64,000 nucleotides of DNA from Streptomyces tuirus (GCF_014701095.1 NZ_AP023439.1:7180001-7244000), one strand, 5' to 3'; positions 1-8,784 are shown, numbered from the stretch's first letter. The notes: a model not told the origin generated them from the letters alone. Made by a program: numbers and translations.

Positions 1-724
1 TCCAGCCGCTGCCGAACCAGCGGAACTGGGAGTGCGCCCGCTCGACGGCCGCGTCCCGGTCGGGGTCGTAGCAGACCGGCAGCTGGCCGATGCGGGGCTT
101 GCCCCGGCCGCCGTGCCGGTCGAAGGCCTCCAGCAGGCCGGCCTTGGGCTCCGTGGCGATCACCAGGTCACCGAGCCGGCCCGCGAGTTCGCACGACCGC
201 TCACCGGAGACGGCGATGCCGATGGGCGGGGCCTCGCCGGGCAGGTCCCACAGCTTGGCCGACTCCACGTCGAAGTGCGTGCCGCGGTGGTTGACATGGC
301 CGCCCTCGAAGAGCGCGCGGATGATCTCCACGGCCTCCTCGAACATCTCGTGCCGCACATCGACGGACGGCCAGCCGCCGCCCACCACATGCTCGTTGAG
401 GTTCTCGCCCGACCCCAGCCCCAGCCGGAACCGGCCCTCGGACAGCAACTGCAGCGTCGCCGCCTTCTGCGCCACCACCGCCGGGTGGTAGCGGAACGTC
501 GGGCACGTCACATACGTCATCAGCGGGATACGTGACGTCGCCTGGGCGGCCGCGCCGAGCACGGCCCACGCGTACGGCGAATGACCCTGCGAGCGCAGCC
601 ACGGGAAGTAGTGGTCGGAGGTCACCGAGAAGTCGAAGCCCGCCTCCTCGGCCCGCACCACATGGTCGACGAGGGCTCGCGGGCCGGCCTGCTCGGTCAT
701 CATCGTGTATCCGATTTGCACCAT
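1..724 (-). CDS. LLM-class F420-dependent oxidoreductase (3'-truncated by window edge)
   Basis: A luciferase-like (TIM-barrel) monooxygenase-family protein. The first ~241 residues are present and the C-terminus runs off the left edge. It begins MVQIGYTMMTEQAGPRALV and contains the substrate/cofactor-side segments SVTSDHYFPWL and GLGSGENLNEHVVG, which are typical of the F420-dependent glucose-6-phosphate-dehydrogenase-like subgroup of actinobacteria. Such proteins transfer hydride between reduced coenzyme F420 and an organic substrate in the cytosol; the substrate cannot be read from sequence. The ATG ending at 724 is preceded by AGGGGA at a rather long spacing. The gene is divergent from the serine hydrolase that follows, with about 57-70 bp between the starts. 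Confidence 0.85.
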   Translation of the reverse strand, partial: MVQIGYTMMTEQAGPRALVDHVVRAEEAGFDFSVTSDHYFPWLRSQGHSPYAWAVLGAAAQATSRIPLMTYVTCPTFRYHPAVVAQKAATLQLLSEGRFRLGLGSGENLNEHVVGGGWPSVDVRHEMFEEAVEIIRALFEGGHVNHRGTHFDVESAKLWDLPGEAPPIGIAVSGERSCELAGRLGDLVIATEPKAGLLEAFDRHGGRGKPRIGQLPVCYDPDRDAAVERAHSQFRWFGSGW

Positions 725-796
725 AACCGGCGAGTCCCCTGACAGCGGGCCCGGAAACGGCTCGATCAAGGTCGCCGACGGGTGCAGGATGCATCC

Positions 797-2248
797 ATGA
801 GTGCTTCCCCCCTGCCGACTTCCGGTCCGGCCGCCCAGGGTGTCGACGCCTGCGGCGTCCACGCCTTCCTCGACGCCCTCGAAGCCGCCCCCGAGATCGA
901 GCCGCACAGCCTGATGATCATGCGGCACGGGCAACTGGTGGCCTCCGGCTGGTGGGCGCCGTACACCCCCGAACGCCTCCACCTGCTGTACTCGCTCAGC
1001 AAGAGCTTCACCGGGACCGCGGCGGCCCTGGCCGAGGCCGAGGGACTGATCGACTTCGACGCGCCGGTGATCTCGTACTTCCCGGAGTTCGAGGCCGGCA
1101 TCACCGACCCGCGCAGCCGGGCCATGCTCGTCCGGCACGTGGCGTCCATGGCCAGCGGCCACCGGCGGGACACCGTCGACGAGGCATTCGGGCGGGATCC
1201 CGCCGAGCCCGTACGGGGGTTCCTGCGGCTGCCGCCCGACGAGGACCCCGGCACGGTCTTCGCCTACAACCAGCCCGCCACCTACACGCTCGCCGCGATC
1301 GTCCAGCGGGTCACCGGGCAGTCGCTCAGCGACTACCTGCGGCCCCGGCTGCTGGATCCGCTGGGCATCGGCGAGGTGGCCTGGCGCCGTGACCGTGCCG
1401 GCCGCGAGCTCGGCTTCAGCGGCCTGCACGCCACCACCGACGCCGTCGCCCGGCTCGGCCGGCTGTATCTGTGCGACGGGCTGTGGGAGGGCAGGCGGCT
1501 GCTGCCTCAGGGATGGGCGGCCCGCGCCTCGCAGCCCCGCATACCGACCGCGGGGGCCATGGGCGACGTGAACCGGCAGGACTGGGACCGGGGTTACGGC
1601 TACCAGTTCTGGGCGTCCCGGCACGGCTACCGGGGGGACGGCGCGTTCGGCCAGTTCTGCCTGGTGCTGCCGGAGCACGACGTGGTGATCGCGGCGACCT
1701 CAGCGACCGAACGGATGCAGGAGTACCTGAACCTGGTCTGGGAGCACCTCCTGCCCGCCTTCGGGCCCGAGCCGCTGACCGGCCGAGAGGCCGCCGACGC
1801 GGAGCTGCGCGAGCGCCTCGGCCGGCTGGCGCTGCCGCCCGCCCCGGGCCGCGCCGCACCCCAGGAGCGGGAGCAGGACTGGACGGCCGCCGCGTTCACC
1901 CCCGCCCAGGAAGACGGACCCGTCCGGGCGGCCGGGCTCACCCGGGACGCGGACGGCTGGACCCTCACCCTCACCGGGGAAGGGGACAGGCCGGACCGCC
2001 CGGACCGGCTCGCCCTGCCGCTCGCGGGGGAGGGCTGGAGGGTCGCCGAGGAACCCGCGCCGACCGCGGCGAGCGGCGGCTGGACCGATGCCGGCACGCT
2101 CGCGGTGGAGGTGGTGTTCCTGGAGACCCCGCACCGCCTGGCACTGACCTGCTCCCTCGCGGACCGGACACTCACCGCGCACTGGCGCACCCAGCCGCTG
2201 CACGGCGGCCGGCTCACCACCCTGCGGGCACCGCGCAGCTCAGACTGA
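797..2248 (+). CDS. Serine hydrolase, class C beta-lactamase / penicillin-binding-protein fold
   Basis: About 483 residues. The SxxK nucleophile motif is seen as YSLSKSFTG near residue 70, followed by FAYNQPATY in the place of the YxN motif and a C-terminal GAFGQFCLVLP strand. This is the layout of the beta-lactamase/D-aminopeptidase/esterase (PF00144) family. After about residue 330 there is an extra beta-rich C-terminal domain. No signal peptide is obvious, so it is probably a cytosolic esterase or amidase; the substrate is unknown. I prefer the ATG at 797, which has AGGA seven bases upstream; a GTG at 782 would add five residues. The 3' end overlaps the convergent kinase-like gene by 9 bp. 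Confidence 0.85.
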   Translation: MSASPLPTSGPAAQGVDACGVHAFLDALEAAPEIEPHSLMIMRHGQLVASGWWAPYTPERLHLLYSLSKSFTGTAAALAEAEGLIDFDAPVISYFPEFEAGITDPRSRAMLVRHVASMASGHRRDTVDEAFGRDPAEPVRGFLRLPPDEDPGTVFAYNQPATYTLAAIVQRVTGQSLSDYLRPRLLDPLGIGEVAWRRDRAGRELGFSGLHATTDAVARLGRLYLCDGLWEGRRLLPQGWAARASQPRIPTAGAMGDVNRQDWDRGYGYQFWASRHGYRGDGAFGQFCLVLPEHDVVIAATSATERMQEYLNLVWEHLLPAFGPEPLTGREAADAELRERLGRLALPPAPGRAAPQEREQDWTAAAFTPAQEDGPVRAAGLTRDADGWTLTLTGEGDRPDRPDRLALPLAGEGWRVAEEPAPTAASGGWTDAGTLAVEVVFLETPHRLALTCSLADRTLTAHWRTQPLHGGRLTTLRAPRSSD

Positions 2249-3868
2249 GCCCGGTTGGAAGGTCGTGAGGAACGTCCGCAGCGCCTCCTGGTTGGCGGCG
2301 TCCTCCCACTCGGCGTCCGGGGTCGTCCAGCGCAGCGAGAAGCTCCGGCCCTCACCCAGCAGGACGCCCCGGCCGAAGGTGTGCACCCGGGTGCCGTCGG
2401 CGTCGGTGGTCCACTCCATGTCGGCGGCCTTGCGGGCTTGGTACGTCGTCGCGCGGATCGCGCCGATCCGGTCGTAGCCGTCCGCCTGCTTGAGGTTGGG
2501 CTCGACGTCGTCCCGCCACACGGCCACGGGGTCGGGGCCGGCCTGATCGCTGAAGGTGACGGCCAGCGTGCGGTCGTCCCCGTCGGCGCCGAAGACGGCC
2601 CGGTACGCCCCGCCGTCGCGGTCGGTGTCCAGGCGCTTCCAGCCCTCGGGCAGCGCGACCGAGAAGCCCTCCGCCGCCCGGTAGCGCTGGAAGCCGGGCG
2701 GCAGGGCCGTGGCCGGGGCGGACGGGGTGGGCGTGGGAGCCGGGGACGACGGAGTGGGGGAGGGGGACGTGGGCGGCCCGGACGGATCGGTGCCGCCACC
2801 CGCGCCCTCGCCCGGCGTGGCGGCGGAGGCCGGCGGCCGGACCGGTGATTCGGCCGTGTCGTTGCCGCTGTCCGTGCCGGGCAGCCCCTGGGTCGCGGCG
2901 AGCACGGCGACCGCGACGGTGATGACGGCCAGGGCCGTTCCCGCCACCATGGTCCGTCTGCTCCACGCCGGGCTCCCCGGCCGCATCGCGGCGTACACGC
3001 CGCGCAGCCGCGGGACCGGTGCCGCGGCCAGGGCCGCCTGGGGATCCTCGGTCAGTGCCCGGGTCAGCGCCTCACGCACCACCTCGCGGGTCAGCCGCTC
3101 CCGTGAGTCCTTGCGGAGCATCCCCTGCACGGCCTGGGTGAGCGGCCCGGCGCGCACCGGCGTGCGCAGCGGCAGCCGGTCCACGCCCTTCAGGGTGTTC
3201 TCCGGGCGTCCCCGGTCCCGGAAGGGCGGGCGCCCCTCGACCATGGTGTACAGGATCGACCCAAGGGCCCACAGGTCGGCCGCGGGGCCGATGCGCTGAT
3301 CCCGGGCCTGCTCGGGGGCGGCGTACGCGGGTGCCGTGAGCCGGGGCGCGAGGGTCGCGCCGGCCAGGCCGAAGCCGGTGATGACGACCGAGTGGTCCTC
3401 GCGCACGAACACCTGGCCGGGACTGAGCTCGCCGTGTGTGATGCCCCCGGCGTGCGCGGCGTCCAGCACGTCGAGCAGCTCCAGGCCGATCCGCGCCGCC
3501 CGCACATAGTTGAACGTGCCCCGCTCCGCGAGGAGCTCGGCGAGCGGGGTGCCGTCGATCCACTCGTTCACGGTCCACAGGGCACCGGCCTCCTCGACGG
3601 CGTCGACAACCGTGGCGATCCGGCCCGGGCACAGCAGTGCCATGTTCTCGGTGGTGCGCAGCAGGCGGGCGGCGGCCCGGCGCTCGGCCCCGCCCGGGTC
3701 CTCCGGAAGCCCGACCTGGGTCACGAGGCACGGGCGGGAGATCTCACCGGCCCCGGTGTCCTCGGCATACCAGCAGATGCGGTTGGTCTCGCGCTGGATG
3801 ATCTCTAGCAGCCGGTACCGGCCGGCGACCAACTGGTGTGTGGAGACGTGCGCCCTGCCCATGGCCAT
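2240..3868 (-). CDS. Membrane-anchored serine/threonine protein kinase-like protein, probable pseudokinase
   Basis: About 540 residues. An N-terminal kinase fold (about 10-270) is followed by one transmembrane helix (about 310-330, VITVAVAVLAATQG), a Pro/Ser/Thr-rich linker and an extracytoplasmic domain of about 150 residues. The fold is recognisable from THGELSPGQVFV (catalytic loop), ITGFGLAG (DFG position), AYAAPEQARD (APE) and DLWALGSILYTMVEGRPPF. The key residues are lost: the loop Asp is Glu, its Lys is Ser, the Asn is Gln, and the DFG Asp is Gly. Neither a Gly-rich loop nor the beta3 Lys can be seen. It is therefore probably a signalling scaffold or sensor rather than an active kinase. 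An AGCGAGGG element abuts the ATG at 3868, so the in-frame ATG at 3862 may be the real start. Confidence 0.85.
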   Translation of the reverse strand: MAMGRAHVSTHQLVAGRYRLLEIIQRETNRICWYAEDTGAGEISRPCLVTQVGLPEDPGGAERRAAARLLRTTENMALLCPGRIATVVDAVEEAGALWTVNEWIDGTPLAELLAERGTFNYVRAARIGLELLDVLDAAHAGGITHGELSPGQVFVREDHSVVITGFGLAGATLAPRLTAPAYAAPEQARDQRIGPAADLWALGSILYTMVEGRPPFRDRGRPENTLKGVDRLPLRTPVRAGPLTQAVQGMLRKDSRERLTREVVREALTRALTEDPQAALAAAPVPRLRGVYAAMRPGSPAWSRRTMVAGTALAVITVAVAVLAATQGLPGTDSGNDTAESPVRPPASAATPGEGAGGGTDPSGPPTSPSPTPSSPAPTPTPSAPATALPPGFQRYRAAEGFSVALPEGWKRLDTDRDGGAYRAVFGADGDDRTLAVTFSDQAGPDPVAVWRDDVEPNLKQADGYDRIGAIRATTYQARKAADMEWTTDADGTRVHTFGRGVLLGEGRSFSLRWTTPDAEWEDAANQEALRTFLTTFQPGSV

Positions 3869-4217
3869 CCCTCGCTGGAAACCTGGCTCTGACCTTTTCC
3901 TGAGGTACGGGGGATGAGGCGCCCTGCGTTCAAACGGATCGCAACTCCGTGTTCATTTCTGTCTTTTGTTCAAGAGAAGCGAGCAACTGTGCGAGGAAAA
4001 ACGGTCTTTCGCCGCCTCGGGTACGGTCTCGGGCACGCTTCACCTCGGCCGCCGAGGCCGTGGCGGCCCGAGATGAATTCGCCCGCCGACGCCCGCGGAT
4101 TCGCAAATTCCCGCCCGGCCTGGGGGTAACCGGCGGTAAATGCGGACGTGTGCAACGTCTGAACTCGAAGCCCTCCGATGAATTCCGCGCCGGATTCCCC
4201 CGAGGACCGCCGCAAGG
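3869..4217. other. 349-bp non-coding interval
   Basis: The interval lies between the start of the kinase-like gene (reading left) and the stop of the dehydratase gene (also reading left), so it should hold the promoter of the former and the terminator of the latter. It is noticeably more A+T-rich around 3930-4010 than its surroundings. GGGTAC (about 4019) and GGGTAA (about 4127) occur on the plus strand, but neither has a matching GNNT element 14-16 bases upstream and no plus-strand gene follows. The short frames here show no family resemblance. Confidence 0.5.
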
Positions 4218-5177
4218 TCAACGCAGACCGAAGCGACGTGACCAGGCGAACAGATCGCCCGTCGTCGCGTTGCCCCCGCACACCACCAGGCCGAGCCTGG
4301 CCCCGTCGCCGACCCGCTCCAGGACCTGCCGGGCGGCGGGCAGCAGGCAGCCGGCCGCCGGTTCGGCCCACACCTTGGCGTGGTCGGCCAGCTCCAGCGA
4401 GCCCCGCACGGCCTCCCGGTCGGGAACCACGAGGACCTCGGTGACCAGGGCGGAGACATGGTCGTACGTCAGCTGCGACACGGACGGCGCGCTGAGGGTC
4501 GAGACGATCGACGACAGGGCGACCGGCAGCGGGCCACCCGCCGCCAGCGCCTCGGACATGGCCTGCGCGCCCTCGGTCTCCACGCCCCACACCCGCACCC
4601 CGGGCCGGCAGGCACGCAGCGCGGCGGCGACGCCGGCGATCAGGCCACCGCCCCCGATGCTCACGAGGACGTCCGTGAGCTCACCGGCGTCGGCGGCGAA
4701 CTCCAGCCCGACCGTGCCCTGTCCGGCGATCACCACCGGGTCGTCGAAGGGGTGGACCAGGGTCAGCCCCTCCTGCTGGAGCCGCGTCATGAGCGCGAAC
4801 GCGCCGTCCATGTCATCGGTCAACCGGACCGACGCGCCGGCCGCCTCCGCGATCTCCACGGCACGGGCGGGTGCCGAGCGCGGCATCACCACCGTGGCCT
4901 TCACATCGAGGGCCGCGGCCATGACCGCGAGGGCGATCCCGTGGTTGCCGCCGCTGACCGCCACCACGCCGGCGGCCCGTTCCGCCTCGCTCAGCGACAA
5001 CAGCTTCGCCGTGGCCCCGCGCGACTTGAACGAACCGGTGCGCTGCAGCAGTTCGAGCTTCGCGGTGACCGGGGCACCGAGCAACGCCGACAGCCCCGGG
5101 CTGTCCACCGTCGGGGTGCGCACCACGTGCCCGGCGATCTGCTCCGCCGCGGCTTCGATCTCCGAGACGCCGATCAT
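4218..5177 (-). CDS. PLP-dependent threonine/serine dehydratase family protein
   Basis: About 319 residues, fold type II PLP enzyme. The Schiff-base lysine lies in QRTGSFKSRGA, the substrate loop is SGGNHG and the phosphate-binding loop is SIGGGGLIAG, with the C-terminal CGGN strand also present. Such enzymes deaminate L-threonine or L-serine to 2-oxoacids and ammonia. There is no ACT-type regulatory domain, so it resembles the short catabolic form rather than biosynthetic IlvA. The ATG ending at 5177 follows a strong AAGGAGGG; frames extending to 5252 lack support. The final isomer specificity (threonine, serine or another hydroxy-amino acid) cannot be told from the sequence. Confidence 0.88.
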   Translation of the reverse strand: MIGVSEIEAAAEQIAGHVVRTPTVDSPGLSALLGAPVTAKLELLQRTGSFKSRGATAKLLSLSEAERAAGVVAVSGGNHGIALAVMAAALDVKATVVMPRSAPARAVEIAEAAGASVRLTDDMDGAFALMTRLQQEGLTLVHPFDDPVVIAGQGTVGLEFAADAGELTDVLVSIGGGGLIAGVAAALRACRPGVRVWGVETEGAQAMSEALAAGGPLPVALSSIVSTLSAPSVSQLTYDHVSALVTEVLVVPDREAVRGSLELADHAKVWAEPAAGCLLPAARQVLERVGDGARLGLVVCGGNATTGDLFAWSRRFGLR

Positions 5178-5300
5178 GGCAGCCCTCCTTCCGGCGCGGG
5201 ATCGCGGAACGCGCCGTGTCGAACCCTGACGCGCGCGGGGGGCCCAGGTCAACGCGGCGTCGGGGTGACGGCATCGGCGTGGCGCACCCGCTCGCGTCGC

Positions 5301-6566
5301 TCAGACGTCGCGCCGCACCAGGTAGCCGAGCAGCGAACGCAGTTCATCGGCCGCCCCCGCGGTCGACGGCACGTCGGCGAGCGCCGTCTCGACGGCGGTG
5401 ATGTGCCGCCGGGCCTCCGCCAGGGCCGCCGAGCGGCCGCCCGCCTCCTCGATCAGGGCCGCCGCCGTCTCCGGCGCGTCGCCCGCCTCCAGAAGGCCGG
5501 CGATCCGGCCTCCCATCGGGGAGCCGAGCGCCACCAGCACGGGGAACGTCTTCTTCCGCTCGCGCAGATCGCCGTGGACCGGCTTACCGGTGACGCGGGG
5601 ATCACCCCAGATGCCCAGCACGTCGTCGACGATCTGGAACGCGACCCCGAGATGCCGGCCCGCCCGGTCGAGCGCGGCGACCGTCCCGGGGCCGGCACCC
5701 CCGAGCACGGCACCCAGGGCTGCCGCGCAGCCCAGCAGCGCACCCGTCTTGTGCTCCGCCATCGCCCGGTACGCGTCGGGCCGCACCCGCTCCGGCCCGG
5801 TCCACGGACGGTCGGCGAACAGCAGGTCGTCCGCCTGCCCGCGCACCAGGTCGCCCAGCGCCACCGACAGGGTCCGCACGGCTCGGGCCCCACCCGGCTC
5901 CGCGGCCAGCGTCTCGACGGCCAGGGCGAACAGGGCGTCGCCCGCGAGCACCGCGGGCCCCGTGCCGTAGGCCTTCCACACGGTCGGGCGGCCTCGCCGC
6001 TCCCCGTCGCCGTCCATGATGTCGTCGTGCAGCAGGGAGAAGGTGTGCACCAGTTCCACGGCGACGGCCGCGGCCACCCCGGCCCGCTCCGGCGCACCGG
6101 CCGCCTCGGCCCCGAGCACCGCGAGCGCCTGCCGTACGCCCTTCCCGCCGGAGGCGACGGCCGGCGCACCGCCTGCCTCGCACCAGCCGAAGGAGTAGGC
6201 GGCCATCTCGCCGACCCAGGGGTGCAGCCGCCCCACGGCCTCCTCCAGGGCAGGCCGGACCAGGGCCCGGCAGCGCTCGAGCACACGGGGGACGTCGCCG
6301 GCAGCGGACGCGCGGGCACCGGACACGCCGGCACCGGACGCGCGGGCGCCGGCTGTGAGAGTTCCGGCCGTGCGAGCGTGCGGCTCACCCTGCCCTGTCG
6401 GCCGTGGCGTACGGGGAGCCTCCCGCGCCGCGTCCTGCGGCGCCGGCCGTGCCGCATCGGAAGCCTCGTGCGCCGCGTCCCGCCGCCGTGGCCCGCCGGT
6501 TGCCGGGGGCGACGCCGTCGTGGCGGCCCGTCGTGCCGTGTCCACCGTCGTGGGCGGCGCCGTCAC
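5301..6566 (-). CDS. Polyprenyl (geranylgeranyl-type) diphosphate synthase with long disordered N-terminus
   Basis: 421 residues. The trans-isoprenyl diphosphate synthase core shows the first aspartate-rich motif in LLHDDIMDGD, the second in QIVDDVLGIWGD, GKGVRQAL near the start of the domain, and the HKTGALLG and ERKKTFPV segments. It condenses isopentenyl diphosphate onto allylic diphosphates; chain length is not inferable. The first ~95 residues are a low-complexity Ala/Pro/Arg/Thr tract absent from plain GGPP synthases. Similar tails are known on prenyltransferases that are cargo of family 2 encapsulins, but no shell gene is in this window. The GTG start overlaps the TPR gene stop (GTGA), so the two are probably translationally coupled. 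Confidence 0.87.
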   Translation of the reverse strand: MTAPPTTVDTARRAATTASPPATGGPRRRDAAHEASDAARPAPQDAAREAPRTPRPTGQGEPHARTAGTLTAGARASGAGVSGARASAAGDVPRVLERCRALVRPALEEAVGRLHPWVGEMAAYSFGWCEAGGAPAVASGGKGVRQALAVLGAEAAGAPERAGVAAAVAVELVHTFSLLHDDIMDGDGERRGRPTVWKAYGTGPAVLAGDALFALAVETLAAEPGGARAVRTLSVALGDLVRGQADDLLFADRPWTGPERVRPDAYRAMAEHKTGALLGCAAALGAVLGGAGPGTVAALDRAGRHLGVAFQIVDDVLGIWGDPRVTGKPVHGDLRERKKTFPVLVALGSPMGGRIAGLLEAGDAPETAAALIEEAGGRSAALAEARRHITAVETALADVPSTAGAADELRSLLGYLVRRDV

Positions 6567-7621
6567 CGTGCCGCCTCCGTCGCCGCCGGCTCGGTGGCCG
6601 GTATGCCGAGTTCCTCATGGGCCCGGGCCACCATCCGGCGGGCGTGCTGGAGGCCGATGCGCTCCAGCAGTCCGGCGAGGTCGGCCAGTTCGGCCGCCGT
6701 CTCGGCACGGTCGCGGCCGAGGCGGGCCAGGGACTTGGCGAGTCCCAGGCGCGACAGGGCCTCCCCGCGCGGCTCGCTCATCTCGCGGAACTCCGCGAGC
6801 GCCTGCTCGTACAGCTCCCGTGCCTCGGCGTAACGCCCCGCCCGGTACAGCACGTTGCCGCGCATCTTGTGGTTGTAGGCCAGCGCGCTGGACAGCCGCA
6901 TCGCACGGCACGCCGTCTCCGCCTCGCTCAGCAGCTCCAGGGCCCGCCCGGTGTCCCCGTCGCGCACCGACACCACGTCGGCCAGCCCCCGCAGCGCCCA
7001 CGCGTGACCGCGCCGGTCGTCCGCGCGAGCGGCGATCTCGGCGGCCTCCTCGAACAGCGCGTACGCCGTGTCGTAGCGCCCGGTGTTGCGGTGCATCTGG
7101 GCGATGCCCTCCAGCGCCCACACCGTGTGCCGCGCCTCCCCGCGCCGCCGGGCCTCGGCGAGCAGCTGCTCGTGCAGCCGGCCGACGGCCTCGTAGTCGC
7201 CCTGGATGCGGCCGGTCTCGGCCAGGCCGGCCAGAGAGTAGCCGCGGACGACGATGTCCCCGCCGCGGTCGCCGAGGTCGGCAGCCAGCTGGAGCAGTCT
7301 GCGGGCCAGCCGGAGCGCGCCGCGCTGCCGGGCCAGGGTGCCGCCGCTCCACAGGGCCCAGGCCATCGCCCCGACGTCCCCGGCCCGCCGGGCCGCGCGG
7401 TAGCTCGCCTTCCAGGCCCGGTCCGCGTCCTCGACCCGGCCCAGCCGGCGGTGCGCCTCGGCCACCGCGAGTCCGGAGCGCGCCGCCTCCCCGGGCTGTC
7501 CGGCCCGCTCGGCCGCTCTCAACTGCTCGGTACCGGCGGCCAGGACGTCGGTCAGGGAGGAGTTGACGGACAGAGTGGTGAGCGCGCCCTGGTACTCCGG
7601 GGCGAATGCCTTGCCGTACAT
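6563..7621 (-). CDS. Tetratricopeptide-repeat protein
   Basis: About 352 residues, mostly helical TPR-type repeats. Recognisable units include RYDTAYALFEEAAEIAARA and RYAEARELYEQALAEFREM, each with the W/G/Y/A/P spacing of a TPR. There is no DNA-binding or catalytic domain, so a scaffolding or protein-interaction role is inferred. The ATG ending at 7621 (MYGKAFAPEYQG) has GAAAGG six bases upstream; longer frames to 7738 would run through the dyad element centred on 7660. It is the first gene of a two-gene unit with the polyprenyl synthase (4-base overlap), so a joint function in isoprenoid metabolism or in organising that enzyme is likely. Confidence 0.82.
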   Translation of the reverse strand: MYGKAFAPEYQGALTTLSVNSSLTDVLAAGTEQLRAAERAGQPGEAARSGLAVAEAHRRLGRVEDADRAWKASYRAARRAGDVGAMAWALWSGGTLARQRGALRLARRLLQLAADLGDRGGDIVVRGYSLAGLAETGRIQGDYEAVGRLHEQLLAEARRRGEARHTVWALEGIAQMHRNTGRYDTAYALFEEAAEIAARADDRRGHAWALRGLADVVSVRDGDTGRALELLSEAETACRAMRLSSALAYNHKMRGNVLYRAGRYAEARELYEQALAEFREMSEPRGEALSRLGLAKSLARLGRDRAETAAELADLAGLLERIGLQHARRMVARAHEELGIPATEPAATEAAR

Positions 7622-7638
7622 CGATGCCTTTCGGTCCG

Positions 7639-7681
7639 TATGCACCCCATCTATACATAGCGCGTATACATGGTGTGCATA
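7639..7681 (-). promoter_or_regulatory. 43-bp interrupted dyad, candidate operator of the TPR/prenyl-synthase unit
   Basis: The sequence is symmetric about base 7660. Outer arms TATGCAC (7639-7645) and GTGCATA (7675-7681) pair, CCAT (7647-7650) pairs with ATGG (7670-7673), and TATAC (7652-7656) pairs with GTATA (7664-7668). That is 16 of the 18 outer positions. It also contains two direct copies of TATACAT (7652-7658 and 7665-7671) thirteen bases apart. It lies 18 bp upstream of the TPR start, where TATA-rich -10 elements are expected, so binding here would be expected to block transcription. The cognate regulator is unknown. Confidence 0.6.
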
Positions 7682-7793
7682 GAAGGGTGAAAACCTGCCC
7701 TGGCCACTGGGGCCAGGGCAGCACCTGTTGCCGATCAAGACGTCGGCGGAACGGACCGGGTTGCCTCTGAGGCGCAGATCACCTGAGAGGTGT

Positions 7794-8471
7794 TCAGTGC
7801 TGCCCCGCTTTGTGCGGTGTCGCCTCGCTCGGCCGGACGACGACGTACCCCTCGCCCTGGAGCAGCAGTTGCACGGCCTCGCCGGAACCGCCGCGCAGCA
7901 TCGACCCGATGGACTGGGAGCGGTGCAGGGAGGTCTGCAGACCCGCGGTCCAGCCGACGATCGCGTCGGTGTCGACGTACACCGGGTACTGCGGCGAGAC
8001 CGGGATGACGAGTGGACTGCCCTCGCAGACCAGGCCCAGCTTGCCGTGCCCCGTGAAGACGCTGTTGAAGAGGCCGCCGCCGGTCATGCCCGCGCCTTTC
8101 ACCGTCGCGATGCGGTACGACAGCGTGGCGTCGAAACACAGCACGTTGCGGCCGTTGACGGTGAACTCGTCGCCGGGCTCGACGTCGACGATGAAACAGT
8201 TCTGCGCCTCGTGCGCGAACCAGGCCTCACCCTGCCCGCGCACCGCCATCAGCGGCAGCCCCTCGCCGGTGACGGCGCGCTTGAGCATGCCGCCCATGCC
8301 CTGGCCTTTGCGTTCGAACTGGAGGTTGCCGCGGTAGGAGATCATCGCGCCCTGCCGGGCGAGCATGTCGCCGTTCACCGTGTACCGGATGCATTTGGCG
8401 TTCTCGACCGCCATGCCCGGCGCCACGGCCGGCTGCACCATGTGCTCATTGGAAAAGAGGTCACCCTTCAT
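7794..8471 (-). CDS. AIM24 family protein
   Basis: 225 residues, a complete AIM24/TIGR00266-type beta-helical protein. Characteristic pieces are GDMLARQGAMISYRG, GMGGMLKRAVTGEGLPLM, FVDVEPGDEF-like strands and GGGLFNSVFTGHGKLGL. The family is widespread in bacteria and fungi (in yeast it affects mitochondrial architecture), but its biochemical role in bacteria is not established. No signal peptide or membrane segment is visible. The ATG ending at 8471 has GAGGA upstream. It stands alone, divergent from the SGNH hydrolase gene. Confidence 0.85.
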   Translation of the reverse strand: MKGDLFSNEHMVQPAVAPGMAVENAKCIRYTVNGDMLARQGAMISYRGNLQFERKGQGMGGMLKRAVTGEGLPLMAVRGQGEAWFAHEAQNCFIVDVEPGDEFTVNGRNVLCFDATLSYRIATVKGAGMTGGGLFNSVFTGHGKLGLVCEGSPLVIPVSPQYPVYVDTDAIVGWTAGLQTSLHRSQSIGSMLRGGSGEAVQLLLQGEGYVVVRPSEATPHKAGQH

Positions 8472-8784
8472 ACCGGCATCCTCGCCCGGAGCGATTCCCT
8501 CCGCCAGGATCGCGCAGGAGTCCCGGCCGTGAAGCGGCCGGGCGTCAACCCGGTACCGACCAGGCCCAGATCACCCACGTCAGCGGCGAGGCCCGCCCGT
8601 TCGAGGTCTGCGCGGAGGGAGGCCCCGCCACCTCCCGGTCGACGTCCCGAAGCCGCCCTGACCGGCACGGACGGCCGGCCCGTCGGGCCCACCTGCGCGG
8701 CGCCGCCGACCGCACCACTACGGTGGCCTACGCCGGGACGACCCCCTCCCGCACCCGACCGACCGGCCGAAGGAGCGCCGCCGC
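8472..8784. other. 313-bp divergent intergenic interval
   Basis: The interval separates the starts of the AIM24 gene (left) and the SGNH hydrolase gene (right) and must contain both promoters. It is GC-rich throughout. I found no convincing -10/-35 pair, inverted repeat or small gene; frames crossing it are continuations of antisense shadow frames. Confidence 0.4.

Noticed and set aside
4018..4132. GGGTAC and GGGTAA as SigB-like -10 elements
   Set aside because: Neither has GNNT 14-16 bases upstream, and no plus-strand gene follows.
4380..6833. An 817-codon plus-strand open frame
   Set aside because: It runs antisense across the dehydratase and polyprenyl synthase genes, and its composition is that of a shadow frame with no domain.
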